Assembly (NCBI GenBank): GCA_036497565.1
Contig: DASXJE010000117.1
Location: forward strand, 1-64,000
Direction of reading: 5' to 3'
Source: Mycobacteriales bacterium
GTDB lineage: Bacteria > Actinomycetota > Actinomycetes > Mycobacteriales > QHCD01
DNA length: 64,000 bases
Shown here: in pieces, positions 14,720 to 22,715 of the stretch
Position numbering within the stretch: the stretch's first letter is position 1
Layout: every line of letters starts with the position of its first letter
The notes under the pieces: model-generated
Told to the model about the DNA's origin: nothing
Seen by the model: only the letters and a program-made list of their open reading frames with translations
Databases searched by the model: none
Position numbers and translations under genes: made by a program

Positions 14720-15856
14720 ATGACGACCCGTACCCCCGATGAGTCGCCGGCTCGCCGTCGTCCGGCCCGCACCGCACGCTCGGCGAAGCCGACGGCGACC
14801 ACCCGGCGCAGCATCCGCGACGTCGCGAGCCTCGCCGGCGTCTCGGTGGGGACGGTCTCCAACGTGCTGAACAACCCGGATCTGGTCGCCGACACGACGC
14901 AGGCCCGGGTACGGCGCGCGATCGAGGACCTGGGCTTCGTCCGCAACGCCTCCGCCCGCCAGCTCCGGGCCGGGCGCAGCCGCGCGGTCGGCGCGATCGT
15001 GCTCGACGTGGCCAACCCGTTCTTCACCGAGGTGACGCGGGGCATCGAGGACCGGCTCAGTGAGGCCGGATGCGTGCTGATGCTGTGCAGTTCCGACGAC
15101 TCCCGCGAGAAGGAGTCGCACTACCTGACCATGCTCGAGGAGCAGCGCGTGCTCGGCGTGCTCATCACTCCGGCGGCGCGCGACGTCGCCGAGTTGGAGC
15201 GGGCCCGCCGGCTCGGGACCGCGGTGGTCCTACTCGACCGGCCGAGCCCCAGCCCCGAGCTGTGCTCGGTCGCCGTCGACGACGTGCGGGGCGGTGAGCT
15301 GGCCGGCGACCACCTGCTTGCGCTCGGCCACCGGCGGATCGGGTTCGTCAACGGACCCCGCGCCATCCGCCAGTGCGCCGACCGCCGGCGGGGCCTGCGC
15401 AAGGCGGTTCGGGCGGCCGGTCTCAATCCCGACGAGGTGATCGTCGAGGTCAGCACCGGGGCGATGAACGCCCACGGCGGCGAGGCGGCTGTCGCCGGGA
15501 TGCTCGACGGCGGCCGGCGTAGGCCGACGGCGATCTGCTGCGTGAACGACGTGACCGCCCTCGGCGTGCTGCGGGCCCTGATCCAGCGCGGAATCACGGT
15601 TCCGGACGACATGGCGGTGGTCGGCTACGACGACGTGGAGTTCGCGGAGATGCTCGCGACGCCGCTCACGTCGGTGCGGCAGCCCAAGTACCGGCTCGGC
15701 CACGCCGCCGCCGACCTGCTCCTGGCCGAGGCGGTCGACCCGGAGCACCGCCACCAGCAGCTGCTGTTCCGCCCGGAGCTCGTGGTCCGGGAGTCCAGTC
15801 AGGCGGTCGGCTCGGGCAGCCCGGCCCAGGGCTCGCGCGCCGGCGCTGCGGACTGA
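14720..15856 (+). CDS. LacI-family transcriptional regulator
   Basis: A 378-residue sugar-responsive repressor. The HTH and hinge helix are at about 30-85 (SIRDVASLAGVSVGTVSNVL, then NASARQLRAGRS), followed by a periplasmic-binding-protein-like core (AIVLDVANPFF ... GYDDVEFAEMLATPLTSVRQP). The N-terminal 28 residues are a basic, probably disordered extension. Operator-like palindromes lie just upstream and before rhaI, so it probably controls rhamnose use and itself. Its 3' end overlaps the convergent RecB-like gene by 58 bases. Confidence 0.9.
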   Translation: MTTRTPDESPARRRPARTARSAKPTATTRRSIRDVASLAGVSVGTVSNVLNNPDLVADTTQARVRRAIEDLGFVRNASARQLRAGRSRAVGAIVLDVANPFFTEVTRGIEDRLSEAGCVLMLCSSDDSREKESHYLTMLEEQRVLGVLITPAARDVAELERARRLGTAVVLLDRPSPSPELCSVAVDDVRGGELAGDHLLALGHRRIGFVNGPRAIRQCADRRRGLRKAVRAAGLNPDEVIVEVSTGAMNAHGGEAAVAGMLDGGRRRPTAICCVNDVTALGVLRALIQRGITVPDDMAVVGYDDVEFAEMLATPLTSVRQPKYRLGHAAADLLLAEAVDPEHRHQQLLFRPELVVRESSQAVGSGSPAQGSRAGAAD

Positions 15857-16650
15857 CCGGCCGGGCAGTGCCGGCGTAGATCGCACCAGCCGCAGTGCGG
15901 TCCGGTGCGGACCGGGAAGACCGCGTCGGGGTCGGCGCCGGCCGAGACCGTGTCCGTCGCGGCGATGATGTCGTCCGCGGTCGCCTCGGCCCGGCCGACC
16001 TGCCTGGCGAGCGTCTCCTCGGTGTGCGTCCAGCGGATCACCGCGCCGGTCGGCAGGTGGTGCAGCTCGACCTGGTGACACGGACGGTGCAGCGTGCGCC
16101 GCGCCCCGAGCACGTAGAACGCCAATGCCTGCGACGAGCGGGCGTCGATCTCGCTGAGCTCCCGCCGACCGGTCTTGTAGTCGACGACCACGACCTCGCC
16201 GTCGCGCTCGTCGATGCGGTCGGCCCGGCCGGAGATCGCCAGGCGCGCGGTGGTGGCCGCGACGTTGCGCTCGACACCGACCGGCTCGTCGCGCGGATCG
16301 AGGGTCTGCGCGTAGCCGTAGACCCAGCGGTGGACCCGGCCGCGCCAGAACGCCGACTGTGCGGTGTCCCGGAAGCCGTCGTCGGTCCAGGCCGCGTCGA
16401 CGAGGGCGCCGGCCGCCTCGGCCGTGCGCCGTGACACCGGCAGATCCCACCACTTCTTCAGCGCCGCGTGCGCGACCGCGCCGACGGTGTTGTGCGCCCA
16501 CGGCGGTCCCTTCGGCGGCGCCGGCCGATCGAGATAGGTCATCCGGAACCGGCGCGGGCAGTCGCCGTAGGAGGCGAGCTTCGACGGGGTGCAGGCGAAG
16601 AGGCGGGTCGGCATCCCGGCGAGGTCGAGCTGCTCTCCCTGTCCACTCAC
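15799..16650 (-). CDS. RecB/Cas4-like PD-(D/E)XK nuclease
   Basis: A 283-residue stand-alone RecB-family nuclease. CPRRFRMTYLDRP near the N-terminus and CGWCDLRRHC near the C-terminus supply four Cys for an iron-sulfur staple as in AddB and Cas4. Nuclease motifs are SGRADRIDE and VVVVDYKTG, followed by a QALAFYVLGARR motif. It should act on DNA ends in repair; partner unknown. GTG at 16650 is chosen because it lies 7 bases after the upstream gene's stop; ATG 16614 is an alternative. An upstream in-frame extension is only the antisense shadow of the Gly/Trp-rich region. Confidence 0.85.
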   Translation of the reverse strand: MSGQGEQLDLAGMPTRLFACTPSKLASYGDCPRRFRMTYLDRPAPPKGPPWAHNTVGAVAHAALKKWWDLPVSRRTAEAAGALVDAAWTDDGFRDTAQSAFWRGRVHRWVYGYAQTLDPRDEPVGVERNVAATTARLAISGRADRIDERDGEVVVVDYKTGRRELSEIDARSSQALAFYVLGARRTLHRPCHQVELHHLPTGAVIRWTHTEETLARQVGRAEATADDIIAATDTVSAGADPDAVFPVRTGPHCGWCDLRRHCPAGQSAAPAREPWAGLPEPTA

Positions 16651-16657
16651 CTGCGGG

Positions 16658-17920
16658 TTACCAGCCGCCGCCACCGTCGCCGCCGCCACCGCCGCCCCAG
16701 TCGCCGCCACCTCCACCGCCGCCCCAGTCTCCGCCGCCGCCGCCCCAGTCGCCGCCGTTGCCGCCGCCCCAGTCGCCGCCGTTGCCGTCGTTCTGGTCCT
16801 GACCGGCGTCGTAGCCCTGGTTGTATCCGGCGTCGTAGCCGCCGCCACCCCAACCGCCGCCCCAGCCGCCGAGCGCCGAGCCGATCAGCAAGGTCTCCCA
16901 GAACGGGAACGAGTACCAGCCCGCGCCGTAACCGCCTCCGCCGCCGAAGTAGTACGGCGCGCCCGGGGTGTAGTCCGGGTAGCCGCGCACGGTCTTGTCG
17001 CCGACCGTGACCTCGCTCTCCTCGGTGAGCCGCTCGCCGGTGGTCGGCGTCATGGGGGGAAGGTCCGGTCCCGGGTCGAGGCCCAGCCGGCTGCGTGCCG
17101 TGCGGGCCGCCTGCAGACCTTCGAGCGAGGTACGCCGCGCCGCGTCGTACTCCCCGTCGGTGTCGGCATGCTCGAGCAGCGAACCGGTGGCGGTGTAGCG
17201 CTCGGACGCGTCGGCGATCGCCTGCCGGGCGACCGCATCGGTACCGGCGTCGAGGTTGGCCACGTCGGCTCCTAGCCGCCCGTAGAGGGACAGCACCTCG
17301 GCCCGGCGGCCCTCGAGCCGCTGCCTGCGGGCCCGGCGCCGGGTGAAGAGCCAGTAGCCCGTGCCACCCACCACGAGCGCCAGGATGACCAGGCCGACGA
17401 TCAGGCCGGTGTGTCCGCCGCCGCCGTTGGATCCGCCGGCGGCCGCGCCCGAGCCGGAACCGCACAGGGGCTCGTTGCCCAGGTCGCTCACGAGCGAGGT
17501 GAACATCGTGGTGGCGTCGCCGCCGGCACTGACCGGGTGCGCGGCCGAGGCCTTCCGGGCGGCGTCGGCGGCCGCGCCCGGACAGAATGCCCCGGATCGG
17601 GCGGCGAGCGTCGTACCGGACAACACCGCGACGGTGATCCGGCCGCGGCCGAGCGCGGAGCCGATCGTGTCTGCCGCCGTCGACGGGTCACCGGCGCTCG
17701 CCGGAAGGACGGCGACGTAGAGCCGGTGGTTGCCGATCGCCTGCTGCACCTTGCCCTTGTCCAGCTTCACGGTGCTGCCGGGGGCGACGTAGACGTTCGT
17801 GCTCTGCAAGGCGGACGCGGCGGTGTCGACCGGGTCCGCGGCGAGTGCCTGCTGCGGCGCGACGAACGCGGCGGCGGCGCAGGCGGCGAGGACCACCAGA
17901 AGTTTTCTCACCCTCCCCAC
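16658..17920 (-). CDS. Membrane protein with exported domain and Gly/Trp-rich tail
   Basis: A 420-residue single-pass protein. It has a signal peptide (residues 1-27, cleavage after ALA), an exported alpha/beta domain (about 30-150) resembling the Rv1476-type/TPM-like domains (VYVAPGS ... LYVAVLPAS), a Gly/Ser linker, one membrane segment (171-193) followed by RRRARRQR, a cytoplasmic helical part to ~300, then a low-complexity tail from ~345 built of GGDWGGG-like repeats. Function is unknown. It is followed within 8 bases by the RecB-like gene. The C-terminal coding region (16661-16800) is repetitive DNA. Confidence 0.75.
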   Translation of the reverse strand: MGRVRKLLVVLAACAAAAFVAPQQALAADPVDTAASALQSTNVYVAPGSTVKLDKGKVQQAIGNHRLYVAVLPASAGDPSTAADTIGSALGRGRITVAVLSGTTLAARSGAFCPGAAADAARKASAAHPVSAGGDATTMFTSLVSDLGNEPLCGSGSGAAAGGSNGGGGHTGLIVGLVILALVVGGTGYWLFTRRRARRQRLEGRRAEVLSLYGRLGADVANLDAGTDAVARQAIADASERYTATGSLLEHADTDGEYDAARRTSLEGLQAARTARSRLGLDPGPDLPPMTPTTGERLTEESEVTVGDKTVRGYPDYTPGAPYYFGGGGGYGAGWYSFPFWETLLIGSALGGWGGGWGGGGYDAGYNQGYDAGQDQNDGNGGDWGGGNGGDWGGGGGDWGGGGGGGDWGGGGGGDGGGGW

Positions 17921-17989
17921 GGTAGCTGCCCCGGGTGCCCTCCGGTTACTCCGACGGACCGCTGTGGTCGACCGGCCGGTCCGGTGGGG

Positions 17990-18607
17990 TCACCCCGCCC
18001 CGTGGGCGAAGCCGATCACGGAATCGGCCACCAGCTGCACGGCGATGGCCGACAGCAGCAGCCCGGCGATGCGGGTCAGCAGCACGATGCCGCTGTCCTT
18101 CACCACCCGGATGATCACGCCGGAGTAGCGCAGCGCCACCCAGAGCACCAGGTGCACGGCGATGATCGCCACCGCCAGGCCGACCAGGTCGCCGGCGCCG
18201 TTCGCGCGGCGGACGAAGACGATCGCGGCGACGATCGCCCCGGGCCCGGCGAGCAGGGGCGTACCGAGCGGGACGAGGGCGACGTTGACATCCTCGACCT
18301 CGCGGGGTTCGTCCGCCCGGTCGGTCAGCAGCTCCAGCGCGACGAGGAGCAGGAGGAGGCCGCCGGCACCCTGCAACGCGGGAATGCCGATCCCGAGATA
18401 GGACAGGATCTGCTGGCCGAACGCCGCGAAGGCGCAGATCACCACGAAGGCGACCAGCACCGCCTGCCAGGCGGCCCGGCGCCGGGCCGGCCGGCTGCGC
18501 TCCCGGGTCAGGGCCAGAAAGATCGGCACCGTACCGAGCGGGTCGATGATGACCAGCAGGGTGACGAACGCCTCGCCGAAGTAGCGGGCGTCGAACCAGT
18601 GACTCAT
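17990..18607 (-). CDS. MarC/UPF0056-family integral membrane protein
   Basis: A 205-residue protein with about six membrane helices. The family signatures FVTLLVIIDPLGTVPIFLAL at the start and LVPLGTPLLAGPGAI in the middle are both present. MarC proteins were once linked to multiple antibiotic resistance, but their transport role is unproven. It follows the PHP gene by 22 bases on the same strand, a pairing seen in other actinobacteria, so the two are probably cotranscribed. Confidence 0.92.
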   Translation of the reverse strand: MSHWFDARYFGEAFVTLLVIIDPLGTVPIFLALTRERSRPARRRAAWQAVLVAFVVICAFAAFGQQILSYLGIGIPALQGAGGLLLLLVALELLTDRADEPREVEDVNVALVPLGTPLLAGPGAIVAAIVFVRRANGAGDLVGLAVAIIAVHLVLWVALRYSGVIIRVVKDSGIVLLTRIAGLLLSAIAVQLVADSVIGFAHGAG

Positions 18608-18629
18608 CGGCGGGACCGGGCCGCGCCTC

Positions 18630-19484
18630 TCACGCGGTCACCGGTCGGCTCCCGGTCGCCGCGGATACGAGGGCGTCGTACTGCGCGGGATCGGTCGTGC
18701 ACGTGCCCAGGGTCACCGTCTTGTTCGAGCCGTGGAAGTCGCTCGATCCGGTCACCACCAGGTGCAGGTCGGCCGCCAGCCGGCGCAGGTGCGCCCGCTC
18801 GGCCGCGGTGTGGTCGGTGTGGTCCACTTCGAGACCGCCGAGGCCGGCCTCGGCGAGGGCCACGATCTCGTCGTCGCCCACGACGGGGCCGCGGCGCCGG
18901 GCGAGCGGGTGCGCGAACACCGACACGCCGCCCGCTCCACGGACGGCGCGGACCGCGGCGAAGGCATCCATGTCGTCCTTCGGGAGGTAGTAGGCACTTC
19001 TGGAGTTGAGCAGCTGCGCGAACGCCTCGTCCACGGTGGCGGCCGAACCGGCCTGGACCAGCGCGCGGGCGATGTGCGGGCGCCCGACGGACGCGCCGTC
19101 GGACAGTGCCTGCACGCGGTCCCATGTGATGGGCAGTCCGTCGGCGGTCATGTGGTCGACGATGCTGTGGGCTCGACGCAGCCGGCTGTCGCGCAGCCGC
19201 GCCCGCGCCTCGGCGAAGACCGGTTCGGTGCGGTCGAAGAGGTAGGCCAAGAGGTGCAGGGAGACCCGGCGATCGGCGACCGGAACGACGCAGGACAGTT
19301 CGGCCCCAGGCACGAGGGTTACGCCGGCGGGCAGCGCCGCGGCCGCCCCGTCCCATCCCGCGGTCGTGTCGTGGTCGGTGAGGGCGATCACGTCGAGCTG
19401 CGCCGTGGCGGCGGCGGCCATCAATTCCGCCGGCGGCAGGGTGCCGTCCGACGCAGTCGAGTGGGTGTGCAGGTCGATGCGCAT
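18630..19484 (-). CDS. PHP-domain phosphoesterase (YciV/RNase AM-like)
   Basis: A 284-residue PHP metallophosphoesterase. Metal-binding residues are visible: HTH at 6-8, D13, TDHD around 36-39, GAELSC (Glu), FAHP and the C-terminal SSDFHG. Relatives act as 5'-3' exonucleases on short RNA/DNA or on 3',5'-nucleotide bisphosphates. ATG 19484 is chosen because MRIDLHTHS is the usual family start; a GTG at 19514 would add ten residues. MarC follows closely downstream. Confidence 0.88.
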   Translation of the reverse strand: MRIDLHTHSTASDGTLPPAELMAAAATAQLDVIALTDHDTTAGWDGAAAALPAGVTLVPGAELSCVVPVADRRVSLHLLAYLFDRTEPVFAEARARLRDSRLRRAHSIVDHMTADGLPITWDRVQALSDGASVGRPHIARALVQAGSAATVDEAFAQLLNSRSAYYLPKDDMDAFAAVRAVRGAGGVSVFAHPLARRRGPVVGDDEIVALAEAGLGGLEVDHTDHTAAERAHLRRLAADLHLVVTGSSDFHGSNKTVTLGTCTTDPAQYDALVSAATGSRPVTA

Positions 19485-19540
19485 CGTCGCTGCAGTATCC
19501 CCCGCCTCGATCACAAGGCCCTCTGGCGCACCGAACCCGG

Positions 19541-20047
19541 TCAGTCGGAGTACTGGTCGTGGACGGCACCGCGGCCGAACAACAGCTGCGAGACCTCGAG
19601 ATAGAGGCTGTCCGGCCTCGGCAGGTAGGGGACCCGGCTCAGCGCCTGGTCCTGGCCGGCGGACTCCATGATGAACTCGCCGTAACCCAGCAGCCGCCCG
19701 AGCACCGACCGCTCATAGGTCATGTCCGTGACCTTGCGCAGCGGCATCATCGCCACCCGCCTGGTCAACAGCCCCGACGACAGCAGCACGCGCTGGTCGG
19801 TGACTACGAAGCGCTCGACCCACCAGTCACCGAAGAGGTAGGCCAGCCGAAGCAGCGCCAGGATCGCGAGGCCGCCCACGATCTCCTGGACGAGGCTGTT
19901 GTGGCGCACCAGGTAGGACAGCACGAGCGCGACCGCGATGACGATCGCCGTCTGGACCAGCGGCCAGAACAGCATCGCCGGGTGTCGGCGCACCTCGACC
20001 ACACGGCGTTCGGTGGGGAGAAGGTACTTGTGCGGAGTGGAGGACAT
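19541..20047 (-). CDS. PH-domain (bPH2/YdbS-like) membrane protein
   Basis: A 168-residue protein with two adjacent membrane helices (about 26-47 and 56-78) and a C-terminal bacterial pleckstrin-homology-like domain (ERFVVTDQRVLLSSGLLTRR, then MPLRKVTDMTYERSVLGRLLGYG). Such proteins sit in the cytoplasmic membrane; their role is not established. The ATG at 20047 lies 5 bases after the stop of the 52-residue peptide gene, so the pair forms an operon. Confidence 0.85.
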   Translation of the reverse strand: MSSTPHKYLLPTERRVVEVRRHPAMLFWPLVQTAIVIAVALVLSYLVRHNSLVQEIVGGLAILALLRLAYLFGDWWVERFVVTDQRVLLSSGLLTRRVAMMPLRKVTDMTYERSVLGRLLGYGEFIMESAGQDQALSRVPYLPRPDSLYLEVSQLLFGRGAVHDQYSD

Positions 20048-20052
20048 CGACG

Positions 20053-20211
20053 TCAGAGAGACCTGACGAACTCCGCGATCTGGTTGGCGGCCGAGCTCAG
20101 CCCGCTCCCGATCGAGCGGATGATGTCGGCGGACTGGTGCGGGGACTGGATGACATAGAAGATCACGAAGGCGATCGCCAGCCAGCTCACCAGCTTCTTG
20201 GTCGAGACCAC
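20053..20211 (-). CDS. Small membrane peptide upstream of the PH-domain gene
   Basis: A 52-residue peptide starting with GTG behind a strong GGAGAGGAGG site. Residues about 6-22 (KLVSWLAIAFVIFYVIQ) form one membrane helix. The remainder is an amphipathic helix (SADIIRSIGSGLSSAANQIA) that could lie on the membrane. Its coupling to the PH-domain gene (5-base gap) suggests the two proteins work together. I do not recognise a named family. It may be missed by automatic gene callers because of its size. Confidence 0.8.
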   Translation of the reverse strand: MVSTKKLVSWLAIAFVIFYVIQSPHQSADIIRSIGSGLSSAANQIAEFVRSL

Positions 20212-20328
20212 AGCCAGCCTCCTCTCCTTCCGACTTGATCTTCAACCTCGTAGTTTTACCGTGTCCGGGCGCTCAAGAAAAACCGACGCGCCGTAAACAC
20301 TGTGTGTCGACCGTCGGAACGTCCGCGG

Positions 20329-20961
20329 TCAGCGCCCGCGGCGCATGAGGTACGGCGACGGTGCGCCGACGACCAAGTCGGGCGGCACCGACTCGCGCAG
20401 GTCGTGCAGTTCGAGGTCCTCGGCCAGCACGTAGCCCGCCGCGGCCGGCCACAGGATCGCCCACAACCACAACCCCGCGGCCTCGCCGACGGCCACGCAT
20501 CGGTCGTCGTCGCTCGGCACGACCCACAGCGCCGTGGGATGCCCGCCGGCCTTCATGCTGGTCGCCCGGCTACCGCCGACCGCCGGTCCGGGATCGGGCT
20601 CGTCGAGGCCGGCGTAGCCCGCGCCGAGCCCGACACCGGGTTCCTCGGCGACCAGCAGCATGTCCGCGACACCACCGAGCGGCGCCGGTCCGGCGCAGGC
20701 CAGCACCGCAGCTCTCCCCCGGCTGCGCTCGTCGCCGGCGTAGGCGAGCCCGGTCACGGTCCAGTCGGGCGGCATCGGCGACGGGATCCAGCAGGGCACC
20801 TCGCTGAGGGCGCGGAGGTGCTCGACGGCCTCGGCGGTGGCGGTGGGCAGCACATGCACCGGCGCGACGGCACCGTGTGTCGGGCACCGCCACGCGCTCG
20901 AATACGCGCTCGGCGAGCGCAGCCCGGCCCCGCAGCGAGGGCAGGACGGTGGATGTGACAC
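20329..20961 (-). CDS. DUF6758-like protein with N-terminal zinc ribbon
   Basis: A 210-residue protein. The N-terminus has a zinc-ribbon pattern CPRCG ... WRCPTHG (residues 7-29). The rest has the conserved WIPSPMPPDWTVTGLAYAGD stretch and an LWLWAILWPAAAGYVLAEDL segment seen in DUF6758-type actinobacterial proteins; function unknown. GTG 20961 is chosen because homology begins there. It lies 32 bases downstream of the repeat-protein gene on the same strand, so the two may be cotranscribed. Confidence 0.75.
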   Translation of the reverse strand: MSHPPSCPRCGAGLRSPSAYSSAWRCPTHGAVAPVHVLPTATAEAVEHLRALSEVPCWIPSPMPPDWTVTGLAYAGDERSRGRAAVLACAGPAPLGGVADMLLVAEEPGVGLGAGYAGLDEPDPGPAVGGSRATSMKAGGHPTALWVVPSDDDRCVAVGEAAGLWLWAILWPAAAGYVLAEDLELHDLRESVPPDLVVGAPSPYLMRRGR

Positions 20962-20992
20962 GTCCTGACCGTGCGGGAGATCACCGCCCGCG

Positions 20993-21403
20993 TCAAGCGG
21001 TCCGCGATCTCCGTCGGTGCGCCCGGACCATGGCGAGCCGCCGCGCCCGCCGGCGGCTGCCCCGGTGTCCTGCGTGCCGATGCACCGCCTGGATCGCAAG
21101 CCACTCGGCCACCGGTACTCCAAACACTGCGCCGACTGCCCGTCGGCTGCCGATCGACGCGAGTGAGCCGACCGAGCCGACCGACAGACAGGAGGCGATG
21201 GAGCCGACGCTGGCCACCGACGCGATCGACCCGACGCTGGCCACCGACGCGATGGATCCGGCGCTGGCCACCGACCCGATCGACCCGGAACTCGCCACCG
21301 ATCCGATCGATCCCGCACTGGCGACGGATCCGATCGATCCCGCACTGGCCACCGACCCGATCGAGTCGTCGTTCGGACCGGAGCCTGCCGCGTCATCGCT
21401 CAT
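20993..21403 (-). CDS. Nonapeptide-repeat protein (SIGSVASAG repeats)
   Basis: A 136-residue protein. Residues 14-85 are eight consecutive 9-residue repeats with consensus S-I-G/A-S-V-A-S-x-G, followed by a mildly hydrophobic segment (AVGAVFGVPVAEWLAIQAV) and a strongly basic tail (HRGSRRRARR ...). The regular Ser/Ile/Val spacing suggests a beta-solenoid or fibre. I have seen similar IGS-repeat proteins in other actinobacteria but know of no function. The ATG is at 21403, and the DUF6758 gene follows on the same strand. Confidence 0.7.
   Translation of the reverse strand: MSDDAAGSGPNDDSIGSVASAGSIGSVASAGSIGSVASSGSIGSVASAGSIASVASVGSIASVASVGSIASCLSVGSVGSLASIGSRRAVGAVFGVPVAEWLAIQAVHRHAGHRGSRRRARRLAMVRAHRRRSRTA
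21149..21364 (-). repeat. 27-base tandem repeats encoding the nonapeptide units
   Basis: Eight tandem units of 27 bases inside the repeat-protein gene. Adjacent units in the middle of the array are almost identical (for example, two copies of gatccgatcgatcccgcact in a row), while the outer ones have diverged. This points to recent expansion by slippage or unequal crossing-over. Confidence 0.85.
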
Positions 21404-21430
21404 GCGGCCGATCCTGGCACCGTCGCACCG

Positions 21431-21727
21431 CTAGGCGGTGAAGAACCCGCGGATCTGGTGTTCGGAATCGGAGTAGGCGGTGCCGGCGCGATGCAGCAGC
21501 GTGCCGATGCCGACCAGTGCCTCGTGCATGTCGTGCTGACCGCGCTGCCATTTCTGGTGCAGTTCGTCGAACTGCGCCGACGCACTGCTGCTCCAGGTGC
21601 TGCCGACCACAGTCGCCACCTGCCCGCGCAGGGTGTCGCTCGCACCCTGCAGCTCACCGGCCTTCGCATGACATTGCCCGCCGAGCTCGTGCAGCATCTC
21701 CGGCGTCACCTTGATTCCACCTGACAT
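21431..21727 (-). CDS. WXG100-family (Esx-like) type VII secretion substrate
   Basis: A 98-residue helical hairpin protein. It begins MSGGIKVTPEMLHELGGQCH. The turn motif is W45-S-S rather than the canonical W-x-G. The second helix ends in YSDSE (Y85, E89), matching the YxxxD/E export signal. These features mark Esx/WXG100 proteins, secreted as dimers by type VII systems. A GGAGG site precedes the ATG by about nine bases. The FHA-FtsK ATPase gene, the likely export motor, lies about 1 kb away across kynA. Confidence 0.85.
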   Translation of the reverse strand: MSGGIKVTPEMLHELGGQCHAKAGELQGASDTLRGQVATVVGSTWSSSASAQFDELHQKWQRGQHDMHEALVGIGTLLHRAGTAYSDSEHQIRGFFTA

Positions 21728-21803
21728 CGGGACAACCTCCGTGTCTGTGCCCGCGGCGCGGGCGAGGGAAATGGACGGTCGCGCGCACCCTCGAAGTGGT
21801 GAC

Positions 21804-22613
21804 TCAAAGGCGTGAGCGCAACTCCCAGAGCAGAGGGTAGAACCGCAAACCGAGCCGCGCTGAAAGGTAAGGCGCGCCTGTGGATCCACCGGTTCCCGAC
21901 TTGCCGCCGATCATCCGTTCGACCATCAGGACATGCCGGGCGCGCCACCGCGCCCATTGCTCGTCATGTTCGATCAGCGCTTCGGCCAGGTCCCACAACG
22001 CGCCGTACGCGGACCGGTCGTGGCTGAGCGCCAGCAGCGAATCACTGCGGGCCGACTCCGACCCGACGTCGAATCCGGCGGCCGACAACAGCGCGACGAA
22101 TCCGTCCCACAGGGTCGGCTCGTCCAGCCGGCGCCGGAGCCGGGACTGCTCGGCGGGTGTCGCGTCGCGCAGCCGGTCGACGTAACGCGCATCCTTCGCG
22201 CCGGAGAGAAATTCGATCTCCCGGAACTGCACCGACTGGAACCCACTGGCCGGGGCGAGCAGTGTCCGGAAGACCAGGAAGTCCTGCGGAGTCATCGTTT
22301 CGATCACGTCGATCTGCTCGACGAGGAGCCGTTCGACGACGTGCGCCCGGGACAACCGCATCCGCGGCAGATAGCTGTCGCCCAGAAGCATTGCGTCGCG
22401 GGCGGAATCGAGCTCGTGCAGCAACAGCGCGAACCACAGCTCGTAGACCTGGTGGACGGTGATGAACAGCAGTTCGTCGTGCGCGGGCGGATCGGATTCC
22501 GGCACCTGCTGGGCCAACAGCTCGGGCAACCGCAGGTAGCTGCCGTAGGAGAGCCGCGCACCCTCCTCGCCGAAGTTGCGGTTCGCGCCGCCCGTGTCGC
22601 CAGCCCCACCCAT
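21804..22613 (-). CDS. kynA: Tryptophan 2,3-dioxygenase
   Basis: A 269-residue haem dioxygenase that opens the indole ring of L-tryptophan to N-formylkynurenine. Family motifs: LSYGSYLRLPELL, HDELLFITVHQVYELWF (substrate-pocket His), FLVFRTLLAPASGFQSVQFRE, and the haem-ligand region RHVLMVERMIGGKSGTGGST near the C-terminus. The ATG at 22613 follows GGAGG. No kynureninase or kynurenine formamidase is in the window. It lies between two type VII secretion genes and is divergent from the ATPase gene. Confidence 0.93.
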   Translation of the reverse strand: MGGAGDTGGANRNFGEEGARLSYGSYLRLPELLAQQVPESDPPAHDELLFITVHQVYELWFALLLHELDSARDAMLLGDSYLPRMRLSRAHVVERLLVEQIDVIETMTPQDFLVFRTLLAPASGFQSVQFREIEFLSGAKDARYVDRLRDATPAEQSRLRRRLDEPTLWDGFVALLSAAGFDVGSESARSDSLLALSHDRSAYGALWDLAEALIEHDEQWARWRARHVLMVERMIGGKSGTGGSTGAPYLSARLGLRFYPLLWELRSRL

Positions 22614-22715
22614 CCGACCTCCTCGGGTCACCGCCGGTGACGCTACGGCACCCGGCTGTCCACAGGCTCCCGCTCGGGCCCCCGTCCGGTCGGCCGATCC
22701 GGCCAGACTGGCGAC

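Noticed and set aside
15799-16650. Cas4 of a CRISPR system
   Set aside because: The Cys pattern and nuclease motifs are Cas4-like, but no cas1, cas2 or repeats are present; a stand-alone RecB-family repair nuclease is the safer call.
16651-16848. N-terminal extension of the RecB-like nuclease (Ala/Thr-rich)
   Set aside because: It is the overlapping-frame reading of the Gly/Trp-rich tail of the preceding gene on the same strand. Homology to nucleases begins after the GTG at 16650.
20962-21396. Upstream extension of the DUF6758 gene (Arg/Ser/Pro-rich)
   Set aside because: It is an alternative frame of the nonapeptide-repeat gene; DUF6758 homology begins at the zinc ribbon near 20961.
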